A stretch of DNA of 64,000 nucleotides from Pseudomonadota bacterium (GCA_023417315.1 JAEZFW010000017.1:62001-126000); one strand, 5' to 3'. Numbered from the stretch's first letter, positions 35,967 through 44,921 are shown. The notes: generated by a model from the sequence alone, not told the origin. Numbers and translations: made by a program.

Positions 35967-37427
35967 ATGATCCCGACGCATGGTGCGCGCGGCGGCCTGC
36001 GACTGGAAGCGCATAAGGAGCGCTCGACCCGAGAGCCTATTGTCAAAGCCGCAGCACCGCCGGAGGCGGTGCTGCCGCTCGATCAGCATGCAGGCCAGGC
36101 AGCGAAACCGATAGCCAAGGTCGGTGACCGTGTGCTGCTGGGCCAACCCATCGCAGAGCCTACGGCGGACATCAGCGCATGGGTACACGCTCCGGTTTCC
36201 GGGCACGTGCGCTTGATCGAGCCTAGGCCGTGCGCGCGTATTGGCGGCGGGCCCGCTCTGAGCATCGTCATCGCCAACGATGGGCAGGACGCTCGTGCAC
36301 CTTCGGAGCGGACCTTCGAACGTTTCGAGGACGTCGACCCGCTCGAGCTGCGCGCGTGGATTGCGCGCGCCGGCATCGTCGGTCTCGGCGGCGCGGCATT
36401 CCCCACCTCGACGAAACTTGCGAGCGGTGCGCAATCCGCTGCTCTTACGCTCCTGATCAACGGTGCTGAATGCGAGCCCTACATCAGTTGTGATGAGATG
36501 CTGATGCGCGAGCGCGCGCACGACATCGTGCACGGCGCGCGCATCCTAATGCACGCCTTGGACGCTCGCGAGTGCGTCATCGCAATCGAGGACGATGCCC
36601 CGCAATCCGCAGACGCGTTGCGCGCAGCGCTCGGCAGTGCGGGCAATGCGCAAATCCGGCTTTCGATCGTGCCCGCGCTCTATCCCGCCGGAGGTGAGCG
36701 CCAGCTCATCGCAGCGGTCCTGCACCGAGAAGTGCCATTCGCGGGGCTGCCGACGGATATCGGTATCTTGTGCCACAACGTCGCCACGGTGGCAGCCGTC
36801 GCGCGTTGGGTGCGGGATGGGGAACCGCTGATCAGTCGCATCGTCACCGTAACGGGCGATGGCGTTCAGCACCCTCGCAACCTCGATGTCCGAATCGGCA
36901 CACCGATCGCACAGCTCATCGCCGAATGCGGCGGCTACACGCCTCGCGTGGAACGCTTGCTCATGGGCGGCACGATGATGGGACTTGCGCTGCCGAGCGA
37001 TGAGATCGCAGTCGTCAAGAGCACCAACTGCGTTGTGGCAGCTTCCGCGCTCGACCTACAACCCCGGATGGCCGAAATGCCATGCATCCGCTGCGGCAAC
37101 TGCTCCGAAGTTTGCCCTGCGTTCTTACTTCCGCAGCAGCTTCATCTCAACGCCCGGGCGAATGATCTCGCGGGCTTGGAACGGTACGGTGTGATGGATT
37201 GCATCGAATGCGGCTGTTGCGACTTCGTGTGTCCCAGTCAAATTCCGCTGGTCGAACGCTTCAGAGCAGCCAAGCCCGCGTTGGCCGCTCACCTGCTCGC
37301 ACGCGAGAACGCGCGAGATGCACGCTTGCGCTATGAAGATCGCGCGGCACGCTTGGAACGCTTGGAAGCCGAACAGCGCCAGCGATTGGAAGAGAAAAGA
37401 CGCCTGGCGCGTCGCACGCCCACGTAG
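35967..37427 (+). CDS. rnfC: Rnf complex subunit RnfC (NADH/flavin and Fe-S)
   Basis: RnfC is the peripheral subunit that binds NADH and FMN and carries two [4Fe-4S] clusters. The 486-aa product shows GLGGAAFPTSTKL and LINGAECEPYISCDE for the nucleotide/flavin site, then two cluster motifs (CIRCGNCSEVCP and CIECGCCDFVCP) around residues 370-415. It lacks the long repetitive C-terminal tail of E. coli RnfC (RsxC) and ends in a short charged helix. Confidence 0.95.
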   Translation: MIPTHGARGGLRLEAHKERSTREPIVKAAAPPEAVLPLDQHAGQAAKPIAKVGDRVLLGQPIAEPTADISAWVHAPVSGHVRLIEPRPCARIGGGPALSIVIANDGQDARAPSERTFERFEDVDPLELRAWIARAGIVGLGGAAFPTSTKLASGAQSAALTLLINGAECEPYISCDEMLMRERAHDIVHGARILMHALDARECVIAIEDDAPQSADALRAALGSAGNAQIRLSIVPALYPAGGERQLIAAVLHREVPFAGLPTDIGILCHNVATVAAVARWVRDGEPLISRIVTVTGDGVQHPRNLDVRIGTPIAQLIAECGGYTPRVERLLMGGTMMGLALPSDEIAVVKSTNCVVAASALDLQPRMAEMPCIRCGNCSEVCPAFLLPQQLHLNARANDLAGLERYGVMDCIECGCCDFVCPSQIPLVERFRAAKPALAAHLLARENARDARLRYEDRAARLERLEAEQRQRLEEKRRLARRTPT

Positions 37428-37486
37428 CTTTCAGCCTATTCTGCGTGTCAAGCTTCGCGCATCGGCATCAGCACTGCGCCTCACGC

Positions 37487-38530
37487 ATGGATTTTCCCAC
37501 CGCCGCCCCTCCGCACGTCGTTGCGCCCACCACAGTCGCACGCGTCATGCGAATCGTGCTTTACGCGCTCTTGCCTACGATTGCCGCACACGTGGTGTTC
37601 TTCGGCCCCGGACTGCTCGTGCAGATCGCATTGGCAACGATCACGGCACTTGCTGCCGAAGCACTGGCGCTCCATCTTCGAGGTAAGCCGCTCAAGATCT
37701 ATCTGAGCGATGGCACGGCGATCATCACGGCTGTCCTCCTCGCGTTGTGCCTGCCGCCGCTCGCGCCCTGGTGGTTGGTCGTGAGCGGCAGCGCATTCGC
37801 GATCCTGATTGCCAAGCATGCGTTCGGCGGCATTGGGATGAATCCTTTCAATCCCGCGATGGTCGGTTATGCGGTATTGCTGGTGTCATTTCCTGCGCAG
37901 CTGCTGACTTGGTTGCCGCCGAACGTGCCGGGCTTCGAGAGCGCGCAGCTCTCGTTCGCGCAAATGCTGAGCACGATCTTCACGGGTCAACTGCCCAATG
38001 AGCTGCGTTGGGATGCCATCACCTCGCCCACGCCGTTGAATGCGCTCAAGACGAATCTCTCTATGGGCATGACGATGCAGGAAGCGCACGCGAGCCCCAT
38101 CTTTGGCGGGATGGGTGGACGCGGCTGGGAGTGGATCCATCTAGCGACCTTGATCGGGGGTGTGTGGCTCCTCGTGATGCGCGTTATCCGATGGCACATC
38201 CCTGTGGCGATGCTGGCCGCCCTCGCCGTGTGCGCATCGATCATGTATGCGATCGATCCAGGTATGTATCCGGGTCCGGTATTTCACCTCACCTCAGGGG
38301 CGAGCATGTTGGGCGCGTTCTTCATTGCGACAGATCCCGTGTCCGCCGCGACCAGCGATCGAGGACGCATCATCTACGCAGCCGGCATCGGGGTCCTCAC
38401 GTACATCATCCGCACGTGGGGCGGATATCCTGACGGCGTCGCATTCGCTGTACTTCTCATGAACCTCGCGGTGCCGCTCATCGATCGCTATACCATTCCG
38501 CGAATCTATGGACACGCCGAGCGACCTTGA
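37487..38530 (+). CDS. rnfD: Rnf complex membrane subunit RnfD
   Basis: RnfD is a membrane subunit with covalently bound FMN, related to NqrB. The 347-aa protein has about ten helices. The likely flavinylated threonine is T182 in AITSPTPLNALKT, which aligns with the SQATPLD region of E. coli RnfD. The segments GGIGMNPFNPA and LGAFFIATDPVSA are conserved. I chose the ATG at 37487; a GTG at 37445 would add 14 basic residues. It overlaps rnfG by 23 bases. Confidence 0.92.
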   Translation: MDFPTAAPPHVVAPTTVARVMRIVLYALLPTIAAHVVFFGPGLLVQIALATITALAAEALALHLRGKPLKIYLSDGTAIITAVLLALCLPPLAPWWLVVSGSAFAILIAKHAFGGIGMNPFNPAMVGYAVLLVSFPAQLLTWLPPNVPGFESAQLSFAQMLSTIFTGQLPNELRWDAITSPTPLNALKTNLSMGMTMQEAHASPIFGGMGGRGWEWIHLATLIGGVWLLVMRVIRWHIPVAMLAALAVCASIMYAIDPGMYPGPVFHLTSGASMLGAFFIATDPVSAATSDRGRIIYAAGIGVLTYIIRTWGGYPDGVAFAVLLMNLAVPLIDRYTIPRIYGHAERP

Positions 38531-39149
38531 TCCTGTACCAGCTAAGCGCGACCGGATCAGGTCCGTCATCGTCCTTGCTGGTGTCCTCGCGATCTTGACT
38601 GCGGCTCTCGTATGGCTCGCAGATGCCACGCGAGAGCGGATCGCGGCGAATCAGCAGTCTGGCGTCACCACCGCCTTGAACGCACTGATGGCGCCCAGGA
38701 CTTACGACAATGAGCCGCTCGAGGACTCGATCGAGGTCAGCGCCCCTGACTTCCTCGGCACGAGCCGGCCCGTCCTTGTCTACCGGGCCCGCAAAGATGG
38801 GCAACCCGTCGCAGTTATTGTGCGACCGATCGCGCCGGATGGTTATCGCGGTCCGATCGAGCTCATGGTCGCCATTGCCTATGACGGCACGCTGATCGGC
38901 GTGCAAGTGCTACGGCACAATGAAACCCCGGGACTCGGCGATGCGTTCGAGAATCGCGAGGCGGATTGGCTGGATGGTTTCCGAGGATTGTCATTGATGA
39001 AGCCGCCGCAGCAACGCTGGACGGTACGCCGCGATGGCGGCGAGTTCGATGCGTTCACGGGCGCGACGATCACCCCGCGCGCGATCGTGAAAGCGGTTCG
39101 CAGATCGCTCGAGTTCTACAATGCGAATCGCGATCGGCTGTTCGATTGA
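38508..39149 (+). CDS. rnfG: Rnf complex periplasmic flavoprotein subunit RnfG
   Basis: RnfG has one N-terminal membrane helix (about residues 19-40) and a periplasmic FMN-binding domain. The covalent FMN motif TGATIT is present, with T187 the expected attachment residue; the FMN transferase ApbE that would load it is not in this window. Length is 213 aa, close to E. coli (206). A 98-base gap with no recognisable repeat separates it from rnfE. Confidence 0.94.
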   Translation: MDTPSDLDPVPAKRDRIRSVIVLAGVLAILTAALVWLADATRERIAANQQSGVTTALNALMAPRTYDNEPLEDSIEVSAPDFLGTSRPVLVYRARKDGQPVAVIVRPIAPDGYRGPIELMVAIAYDGTLIGVQVLRHNETPGLGDAFENREADWLDGFRGLSLMKPPQQRWTVRRDGGEFDAFTGATITPRAIVKAVRRSLEFYNANRDRLFD

Positions 39150-39247
39150 GCTCGAGAGCTCAAGTGGACGCTGCAAGGTCGAAATAGATAGGCTCGCGAT
39201 TCATTGGTTCTGATTCATCGTAGCTGACGTATTGGTGACTCGATCGC

Positions 39248-39853
39248 ATGAACGCGAGTGATTCCCGCAGTACGGACTTGTTCCTGATCGCCGCGATGTG
39301 CCCTCTCGTCGCGGCCAGCGATACGGTCGTAAACGCGATTGCCTTGGGTATCGCAACGTTTCTCATCGCCCTAACCGCTACGGCAATCGTTGGCGCACTC
39401 GGCAGATGGCTGGATGGGGAGCTCAGCCTCGCGACCAGCCTGCTCATCGTGGCAAGCGTCGCTGCAATCGTGGAGCTCGCGATGCAGGCCTGGTTTCATG
39501 TGGCAAGAGAATCGCTCGCGATCTTCTTGCCGCTTATCGTGACGAACGTGGCGCTCGTGCACTTCCTGCTGGATCGTGATATTAGCGTCGGCGCGAATCT
39601 AAGACGCGTGTCGAAGCTTGCGCTGACGATCGCGTTGGTGCTGATCATCCTAGGCACCGCGCGCGAAATCGTCGGACGCGGCTCGCTTCTGCACGACGCT
39701 CAAGCGCTCATAGGCTCACTGGCCGGAGAGATCACTTTGTTTCGGGTCGATATGGGCTTTTTGCTCGCTATGCTGCCGCCGGGCGCCTTTCTTGCCTTCG
39801 GCTTGCTGCTCGCGACGCGCAATTGGCTGATGAGCCGACGAACGGCCCATTGA
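39248..39853 (+). CDS. rnfE: Rnf complex subunit RnfE, divergent
   Basis: RnfE is the second inverted-topology membrane subunit, the pseudo-symmetric partner of RnfA. The 201-aa protein retains AAMCPLVAASDT (C18), REIVGRGSLL and the conserved MLPPGAF segment. The second cysteine ligand, normally in PLIVTNC, is a valine here (V101 in PLIVTNV). Together with RnfA this leaves one of four expected ligands for the intramembrane Fe-S centre. The stop overlaps the nth start (TGATG). Confidence 0.9.
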   Translation: MNASDSRSTDLFLIAAMCPLVAASDTVVNAIALGIATFLIALTATAIVGALGRWLDGELSLATSLLIVASVAAIVELAMQAWFHVARESLAIFLPLIVTNVALVHFLLDRDISVGANLRRVSKLALTIALVLIILGTAREIVGRGSLLHDAQALIGSLAGEITLFRVDMGFLLAMLPPGAFLAFGLLLATRNWLMSRRTAH

Positions 39854-40494
39854 TGACGCCGCAGAAGATCCGCACTATATTCGCGCGCTTCGAAGCCGCG
39901 AATCCCTCGCCGACCACGGAGCTCGAGTACCGCACGCCGTTCGAGCTGCTCGTTGCGGTCATTCTTTCCGCTCAAGCAACCGACAGGAGCGTGAATGTCG
40001 CAACACGCGTGCTCTTCAAGCACGCTAACACGCCCGCAGCCATCTTGACGCTCGGCGTAGAAGGACTTTCGCCGTACATCCGGACGATCGGACTTTTCAA
40101 CACGAAGGCGAAGAACATCATCGAGACATGCCGCATCCTCGTCGAGGAACATGAAGGTGAAGTGCCGCGGTCCCGCGAAGCGTTGGAGGCCCTGCCAGGC
40201 GTCGGCCGAAAGACTGCCAACGTCATCCTCAACACAGCATTCGGCGAACCGACCATCGCGGTCGATACCCATATCTTTCGCGTATCGAACCGAACGGGCA
40301 TCGCGCCTGGGAACGATGTTCGTGAGGTCGAGGATCGGCTGCTGAAAGTCGTGCCTGAGGGATATCGACACGACGCGCATCATTGGTTGATCCTTCATGG
40401 ACGCTACACGTGCGTCGCGCGCAAGCCGAAGTGTCCACAGTGTTTGATTCGGGACCTGTGCGAGTATCCTGAGAAAACCCGTGTAGAGGTATAG
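39853..40494 (+). CDS. nth: Endonuclease III (Nth)
   Basis: Nth is a [4Fe-4S] base-excision glycosylase/AP lyase for oxidised pyrimidines. The 213-aa product has the helix-hairpin-helix with the catalytic lysine (LPGVGRKTANVIL), the catalytic aspartate in VDTHIFRV, and the cluster motif C-x6-C-x2-C-x5-C near the C-terminus. I use the ATG at 39853 that overlaps the rnfE stop. The last residues (VEV) and the TAG stop are encoded by the first two units of the tandem-word element starting at 40481. Confidence 0.96.
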   Translation: MTPQKIRTIFARFEAANPSPTTELEYRTPFELLVAVILSAQATDRSVNVATRVLFKHANTPAAILTLGVEGLSPYIRTIGLFNTKAKNIIETCRILVEEHEGEVPRSREALEALPGVGRKTANVILNTAFGEPTIAVDTHIFRVSNRTGIAPGNDVREVEDRLLKVVPEGYRHDAHHWLILHGRYTCVARKPKCPQCLIRDLCEYPEKTRVEV

Positions 40495-40586
40495 ACGTGC
40501 GGACGCGTGGACGCACGAAGCTTACAATGCACAGCTCATCGCCCGATCTGACGACCGCACACGTGCAGGTCCACCCGTCCACCCGA
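40481..40586. repeat. Tandem-word fold-back element, 8-nt word (end of nth/DUF1841 gap)
   Basis: The left arm is GTGTAGAG, GTATAGAC, GTGCGGAC, GCGTGGAC (40481-40512), beginning inside the nth coding region and including its stop codon. The right arm (40547-40586) opens TCTGAC and carries complements of GTGGACGG. The word matches the element at 46878. Confidence 0.78.
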
Positions 40587-40594
40587 TAGATCAA

Positions 40595-41032
40595 ATGCCC
40601 TTCTTCGACACTCAATCTCGCGAGCAGCTGCGGCGCTCTTACGTCGAAGCGTGGCGTAAACATCGGGAGGGCTTGCCCATGGAGCCTCTCGAAGCGCAAA
40701 TCGCCGACGTGATCGCGCTTCATCCCGAGTATCACGCTCCGCTCGAGGACCCCGAGGGCGCGCTCGATCGCGACTACACACCCGAAGGCGGTCAGTCCAA
40801 TCCATTCCTGCACATGGGCTTGCATTTGGCCATTCGCGAGCAGATCGGCACGGATCGCCCTGCAGGCATCCGGGCCCTCTTCGAGAAAATCGCACGCAAG
40901 CTCGGAACGGAACATGACGCCGAGCACGCCATCATCGAGTGTCTTGCCGAAGCTCTCTGGGAAGCTCAACGAGCTGGGCGACCGCCTGACGAACAAGCGT
41001 ATCTGGAGCGCGTACAGCGCTCGGCTTCCTAG
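40595..41032 (+). CDS. DUF1841 protein
   Basis: The 145-aa protein is soluble and matches the DUF1841 family in size and in segments such as EAQIADVIALHPEYH and NPFLHMGLHLAIREQI. It is widespread in beta- and gammaproteobacteria, often beside nth, and has no assigned function. The ATG at 40595 follows directly on the repeat element. Confidence 0.88.
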   Translation: MPFFDTQSREQLRRSYVEAWRKHREGLPMEPLEAQIADVIALHPEYHAPLEDPEGALDRDYTPEGGQSNPFLHMGLHLAIREQIGTDRPAGIRALFEKIARKLGTEHDAEHAIIECLAEALWEAQRAGRPPDEQAYLERVQRSAS

Positions 41033-41050
41033 TGCTCGGAAAACCAGGAG

Positions 41051-41149
41051 TCACCAAGAGCACATAGAACACAAAAGGGGGAAGATCCCGTGAGAGAAAC
41101 GCTCTCGTTCTCATTCCAGAGCTTTTTTTTGTGTTCTTCGTGGTCGCTC
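41051..41149. repeat. Tandem-word fold-back element, 9-nt word (DUF1841/fumarase gap)
   Basis: The left arm is CACCAAGAG, CACATAGAA, CACAAAAGG (41052-41078). The right arm (41121-41149) contains a run of T then GTG-TTCTTCGTG-GTCGCTC, the complement of the same word. The T-run could also assist termination. Both flanking genes are on the plus strand. Confidence 0.7.
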
Positions 41150-41211
41150 TAAATCTCTAAAAGCGAGCCGTGTGGTAGATTTCGCGCTCGCCTTTCGACC
41201 CTGCGATCATC

Positions 41212-42738
41212 ATGTCAGCGATCAAGCAAGAAGACGTCATCCAGAGCGTCGCAGACGCGCTTCAGTACATCTCTTACTACCACTCGCCCGATTTCATCCA
41301 AGCAATGAGCGCTGCGTACGAGCTCGAAGCGAGTCCAGCAGCGAAGGATGCGATCAAGCAAATTCTCGTGAATTCCCGGATGTGCGCGGAAGGACATCGC
41401 CCGATCTGTCAGGACACCGGAATCGTCACGGTGTTCGCGAAGGTCGGCATGGATGTGCGCTGGGAAGCCGACATGAGCTTGACCGACATGATCAACGAAG
41501 GCGTGCGGCGCGCCTACAACGATCCGCAGAACAAGCTGCGTGCCTCCATCGTCGCTGACCCGGCATTCGATCGGAAGAACACGCGCGACAACACACCAGC
41601 CGTCATTCACATGGAAGTCGTACCGGGCGACACGCTCGAGATCGCGCTCGCGGCGAAGGGAGGCGGATCCGAGAACAAAGCTGCGCTCACGATGTTGAAT
41701 CCGTCGGACTCGATCGTCGACTGGCTGCTCGAAACCATCCCAGAGATGGGCGCAGGCTGGTGTCCACCAGGCATGCTCGGCATCGGCATCGGCGGAACCG
41801 CCGAGAAGGCGATGGTGCTGGCGAAGGAATCGCTGTTCGATCCGATCGACATTCAAGAGATTCGCGAGCGCGGTCCGCAGAACAAAGTCGAATCGCTGCG
41901 CCTCGAGATCCTCGACAAGGTGAACGCGCTTGGGATCGGCGCACAAGGATTGGGCGGCCTCACGACCGTGCTCGATGTGAAGATCAAGGATTATCCGACG
42001 CACGCTGCATCGCTGCCCGTCGCCGTCATCCCGAACTGCGCCGCCACGCGACACACGCACTTCGTGCTGGACGGCTCCGGCCCTGCCAAGCTCGATCCGC
42101 CGTCCCTCGATCTGTGGCCCAAGCTCACCTACGTCGCCTCGCCCGATTCGCGGCGCGTCAATCTCGATGCGCTGACGCGCGAAGATGTCGCGAGCTGGCA
42201 GCCTGGCGAGCGCCTGTTGCTCTCCGGGAGGATGCTCACCGGTCGCGACGCTGCGCATAAACGATTGAGCCAGCTCATCGAGGCGGGCAAGCCGCTGCCC
42301 GAGGGGCTCGATTTCAAGAACCGCGTCATCTACTACGTCGGACCCGTCGATCCCGTCAAAGGCGAAGCGGTTGGGCCTGCCGGACCGACCACCGCCACAC
42401 GCATGGACAAGTTCACCGAGCTGATGCTCGGCAAGACAGGGCTCATTGCGATGGTCGGCAAAGCCGAGCGCGGACCGGAAGCGATCGACTCGATTCGCCG
42501 CCATCGCGCTGCGTATTTGATGGCTGTCGGCGGTGCCGCCTACCTCGTGTCGAAAGCCATCCGCTCGAGCCGCGTCGTTGCGTTCGGCGATCTTGGGATG
42601 GAAGCAATCTACGAGTTCGAGGTGAAGGACATGCCAGTGACGGTCGCCGTGGATTCACGCGGCATCAGCGTTCACGAAACCGGACCGGCCGAATGGAAGC
42701 AGCGGATCGGCGGGATCCCCGTGAGAGTAGAACCGTGA
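41212..42738 (+). CDS. Class I fumarate hydratase (Fe-S)
   Basis: This oxygen-sensitive [4Fe-4S] fumarase interconverts fumarate and malate in the citric acid cycle. The 508-aa single chain joins the alpha and beta domains, as in FumA/FumB. Likely cluster cysteines are C66 (CQDTG), C184 (WCPPGMLG) and C276 (IPNCAATRH). The usual length is 500-550. It overlaps the following MAPEG gene by four bases (GTGA). Confidence 0.95.
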   Translation: MSAIKQEDVIQSVADALQYISYYHSPDFIQAMSAAYELEASPAAKDAIKQILVNSRMCAEGHRPICQDTGIVTVFAKVGMDVRWEADMSLTDMINEGVRRAYNDPQNKLRASIVADPAFDRKNTRDNTPAVIHMEVVPGDTLEIALAAKGGGSENKAALTMLNPSDSIVDWLLETIPEMGAGWCPPGMLGIGIGGTAEKAMVLAKESLFDPIDIQEIRERGPQNKVESLRLEILDKVNALGIGAQGLGGLTTVLDVKIKDYPTHAASLPVAVIPNCAATRHTHFVLDGSGPAKLDPPSLDLWPKLTYVASPDSRRVNLDALTREDVASWQPGERLLLSGRMLTGRDAAHKRLSQLIEAGKPLPEGLDFKNRVIYYVGPVDPVKGEAVGPAGPTTATRMDKFTELMLGKTGLIAMVGKAERGPEAIDSIRRHRAAYLMAVGGAAYLVSKAIRSSRVVAFGDLGMEAIYEFEVKDMPVTVAVDSRGISVHETGPAEWKQRIGGIPVRVEP

Positions 42739-43163
42739 GCGATCAGCCCTACGCCATCTTCGTTCCAGCGATCGCAATGACGTTGCTGATCGCGATCGCC
42801 TGGATCCGTCTCTATCAAGAGCGCATCGGTGAGATGCGCTCGCGCCGTATTCATCCGCAACAAGTCGCAACCTCGAGGCAAATGTCCGAGACGATGCAGA
42901 ACGTCAAATCGGCCGATCACTTCCGTAATCTCTTCGAAGTGCCGGTTCTGTTCTACGTCTTGTGTGGCTTCCTCGCGATCACGAAGCTCACGACACCTCT
43001 CCTGCTCGCGTGCGCTTGGGGCTACGTCCTCTTACGCGCGTATCACACCTATATCCACCTCACTCACAACAAAGTCATTCGCCGCTTCCAGGCGTACGTC
43101 GCGAGCACAATGGTATTGTGGGTGATGTGGACGATTTTTGCCGTCAAGCTGTTGACGGCGTGA
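42735..43163 (+). CDS. MAPEG-family membrane protein
   Basis: The 142-aa protein has four predicted membrane helices and the MAPEG pattern (eicosanoid/glutathione metabolism membrane proteins), including the loop NVKSADHFRNLFEVPVLFY and a YHTYIHL segment. Bacterial members of this subgroup have no established substrate. The start is a GTG that overlaps the fumarase stop; an upstream in-frame extension inside the fumarase gene is not used. Confidence 0.84.
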   Translation: MSDQPYAIFVPAIAMTLLIAIAWIRLYQERIGEMRSRRIHPQQVATSRQMSETMQNVKSADHFRNLFEVPVLFYVLCGFLAITKLTTPLLLACAWGYVLLRAYHTYIHLTHNKVIRRFQAYVASTMVLWVMWTIFAVKLLTA

Positions 43164-43169
43164 TCGCAA

Positions 43170-43263
43170 GTGACGAGGTGACGGAGTGACGAAGTCAGAC
43201 GGTAGCAGGAGTGCGCGAGTGGCTTTCTGACTTCGTCACCCCGTCACCTCGTCACTTCGTCAC
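43170..43263. repeat. Tandem-word fold-back element, 8-nt word (MAPEG/unknown gene gap)
   Basis: The left arm is GTGACGAG, GTGACGGA, GTGACGAA, GTCAG (43170-43198). The right arm is CTGAC followed by TTCGTCAC, CCCGTCAC, CTCGTCAC, TTCGTCAC (43227-43263). Thirty of 31 paired positions match. It lies between converging genes, and the stop codon of the minus-strand gene (43264-43266) abuts the arm. This is the cleanest copy of the plan. Confidence 0.9.
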
Positions 43264-44085
43264 TCACTCCCTTATGGGCCCGGCTATCACCGCCGGCGCG
43301 GCCGTGGGCTCGAGCTCATCGAACGAACCATCGGGAATGAGTGTCGGCAGTGCAGGACCGAATCCGTATTGAACGAGCAGGCGCGCGATGTGTGGATGCT
43401 CGCTGCTCCAATGCATGAAGTTCACGCACACGGCCTTCTGCTCCAAGCCTTGCGCATATTCAAAGGTCTTGCCGGTGAACTTCGCACCGCCCAGATCCTG
43501 CTCGAAGAGGACGCGGTGCTCGTCCCACGGATCCTGAACCGCATCCGGCTGCACGAACAACTCGATGGCGCGTACTTCCGCGTAGCTCGGAACCGTGCCG
43601 CAAAGCGCGATGCGCTGCGCGTCGGACTCCTGGCACTGTGCACCGACGATCTGCGCGCGGCACGCAGGCACGTAGGCCACGGACTCCGCGCTGCTTTGCT
43701 CCGCGGTCGCGCTGGCGTGGTGTAACGCTGGTGCGGCGCTCGCGAGCGCTGGTGCGAGCGGTTCGCTGTCCTCTTCCTCACGCAAGCTATTCGCCGCAGC
43801 AAGCTCTTGCTTCAGCTCTTTCTTGAGCTCCTTGAGCTCCTCGCGCATCGCGCGGATGTCTTCGCTATGCCGCTGCTTGAGGAGCTCCGAATACAAGAAG
43901 CCGCCGGCGGCAGACGCCACCATCAGCGCGAAGATCGCGAACGTGGAGCGCATCGTATTGCCCCGCTTCGGCTTGGTATCGACCTTATTGCGCGAGCGGA
44001 ACGCGCCGAACAATTGAAACAAGGCCGTCGTCATGGTCGCGGCCGCGCCGATCATGGCAGCAACGATGGTCTCGGAAACACCCAT
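43264..44085 (-). CDS. Unknown membrane protein with coiled coil
   Basis: I do not recognise this 273-aa product. It has two hydrophobic segments (about residues 2-27 and 46-66), a highly charged predicted coiled coil (about 72-100, KELKKELKQEL), an alanine-rich linker, and a C-terminal domain of about 130 residues with four cysteines (in PACRAQ, AQCQES, ALCGTV and AVCVNF) and a conserved-looking FMHWSSEHPHIARLL. The topology suggests an anchored protein with an extracytoplasmic cysteine-containing domain. The ATG at 44085 is preferred to in-frame extensions up to 44268, which are low complexity. It faces away from cheY. Confidence 0.65.
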   Translation of the reverse strand: MGVSETIVAAMIGAAATMTTALFQLFGAFRSRNKVDTKPKRGNTMRSTFAIFALMVASAAGGFLYSELLKQRHSEDIRAMREELKELKKELKQELAAANSLREEEDSEPLAPALASAAPALHHASATAEQSSAESVAYVPACRAQIVGAQCQESDAQRIALCGTVPSYAEVRAIELFVQPDAVQDPWDEHRVLFEQDLGGAKFTGKTFEYAQGLEQKAVCVNFMHWSSEHPHIARLLVQYGFGPALPTLIPDGSFDELEPTAAPAVIAGPIRE

Positions 44086-44532
44086 TGCCGATAACGCCTC
44101 ATTCCAGATGGCGCCGGCCGCAGCCGCACTCCATCGTTTTTTATGTCCGGTTCCAGCGCGAGACTGTAGTGCGTCACAGTTTTCGGCTCTGATACGCAGT
44201 TGGCAGTTTTCCGAGACTCGCTGCGGCAGCAGAAGCCGGCCGGGGCAGAATCGAGCGGTTTCCCCCAAAAGAGGCCTGGCCTATGCGCGCTTGGCGGCTG
44301 GGTGAGCATCTGGGCTCGATCCCGCCCCACTGCGGTTCGGCGTCGTCGAACGCTGTTCCTGAGACGCGTGTCTCCGTCCTATTCAATCGTGCTGATGGCA
44401 CCCTCAATTGATGTCACGTGGCGCCGCTACAACGACTTAGAACCATCGTAAGGTGGCGCACAGGGCTGCGCGTCACCTTGCGCTCTGTCATGCGCGAACG
44501 CGCGCCGTCTTGACGACTTGGAGCGAAGTGAA
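44086..44532. other. 447-base non-coding gap with a hairpin before cheY
   Basis: No convincing gene is present between the unknown membrane protein and the CheY-like gene. An imperfect stem at about 44449-44478 (AAGGTGGCGCA with TGCGCGTCACCTT) lies about 55 bases before the cheY start. I see no tandem-word element, no tRNA and no clear promoter hexamers. The space between divergent genes presumably holds both promoters. Confidence 0.4.
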
Positions 44533-44907
44533 ATGCCGGGTGCAGCAGGCCAAGTGATTCTCGCCGTCGACGATTCAGCCTCGATGCGGCAGATGGTCCG
44601 CTATACGCTCGAAGGGGCTGGGTACAAAGTCGTGCAGGCGGGCGATGGCGTCGAAGCTCTGGAGCTCGCCAAGACCACGAACGCCGATCTCGTGCTCACG
44701 GACGTCAACATGCCGCGCATGGACGGACTGACACTCGTGCGCGAGCTGCGCGCACTGGGCACATACAAATTCACTCCGATGCTCGTGCTCACGACCGAAT
44801 CCGGGCAGGATACGAAGCAGCGGGGTAAGCAAGCGGGTGCGACCGGCTGGATCGTGAAGCCCTTCAATCCCGAACAATTGCTCGCGACGATCGCGAAGGT
44901 CCTTTAG
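44533..44907 (+). CDS. CheY-like single-domain response regulator
   Basis: The 124-aa product is a stand-alone receiver domain with the phosphorylation site D57, acidic pocket D13 and D14, T88 and K109, all in place. It resembles chemotaxis-type CheY more than a DNA-binding regulator, as there is no output domain. The ATG at 44533 is preferred over a TTG five codons upstream. It is 14 bases before a gene with a CheZ-like motif. No chemotaxis kinase is in the window. Confidence 0.9.
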   Translation: MPGAAGQVILAVDDSASMRQMVRYTLEGAGYKVVQAGDGVEALELAKTTNADLVLTDVNMPRMDGLTLVRELRALGTYKFTPMLVLTTESGQDTKQRGKQAGATGWIVKPFNPEQLLATIAKVL

Positions 44908-44921
44908 GGCTCTCCGGCATC

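Noticed and set aside
37487..38530. RnfD segment SGAS instead of SGAT taken as loss of the flavin attachment residue
   Set aside because: The covalent FMN threonine of RnfD lies in the SQATPLD-type region, which is TSPTPLN here with T182 intact. The SGAS stretch is a different conserved segment.
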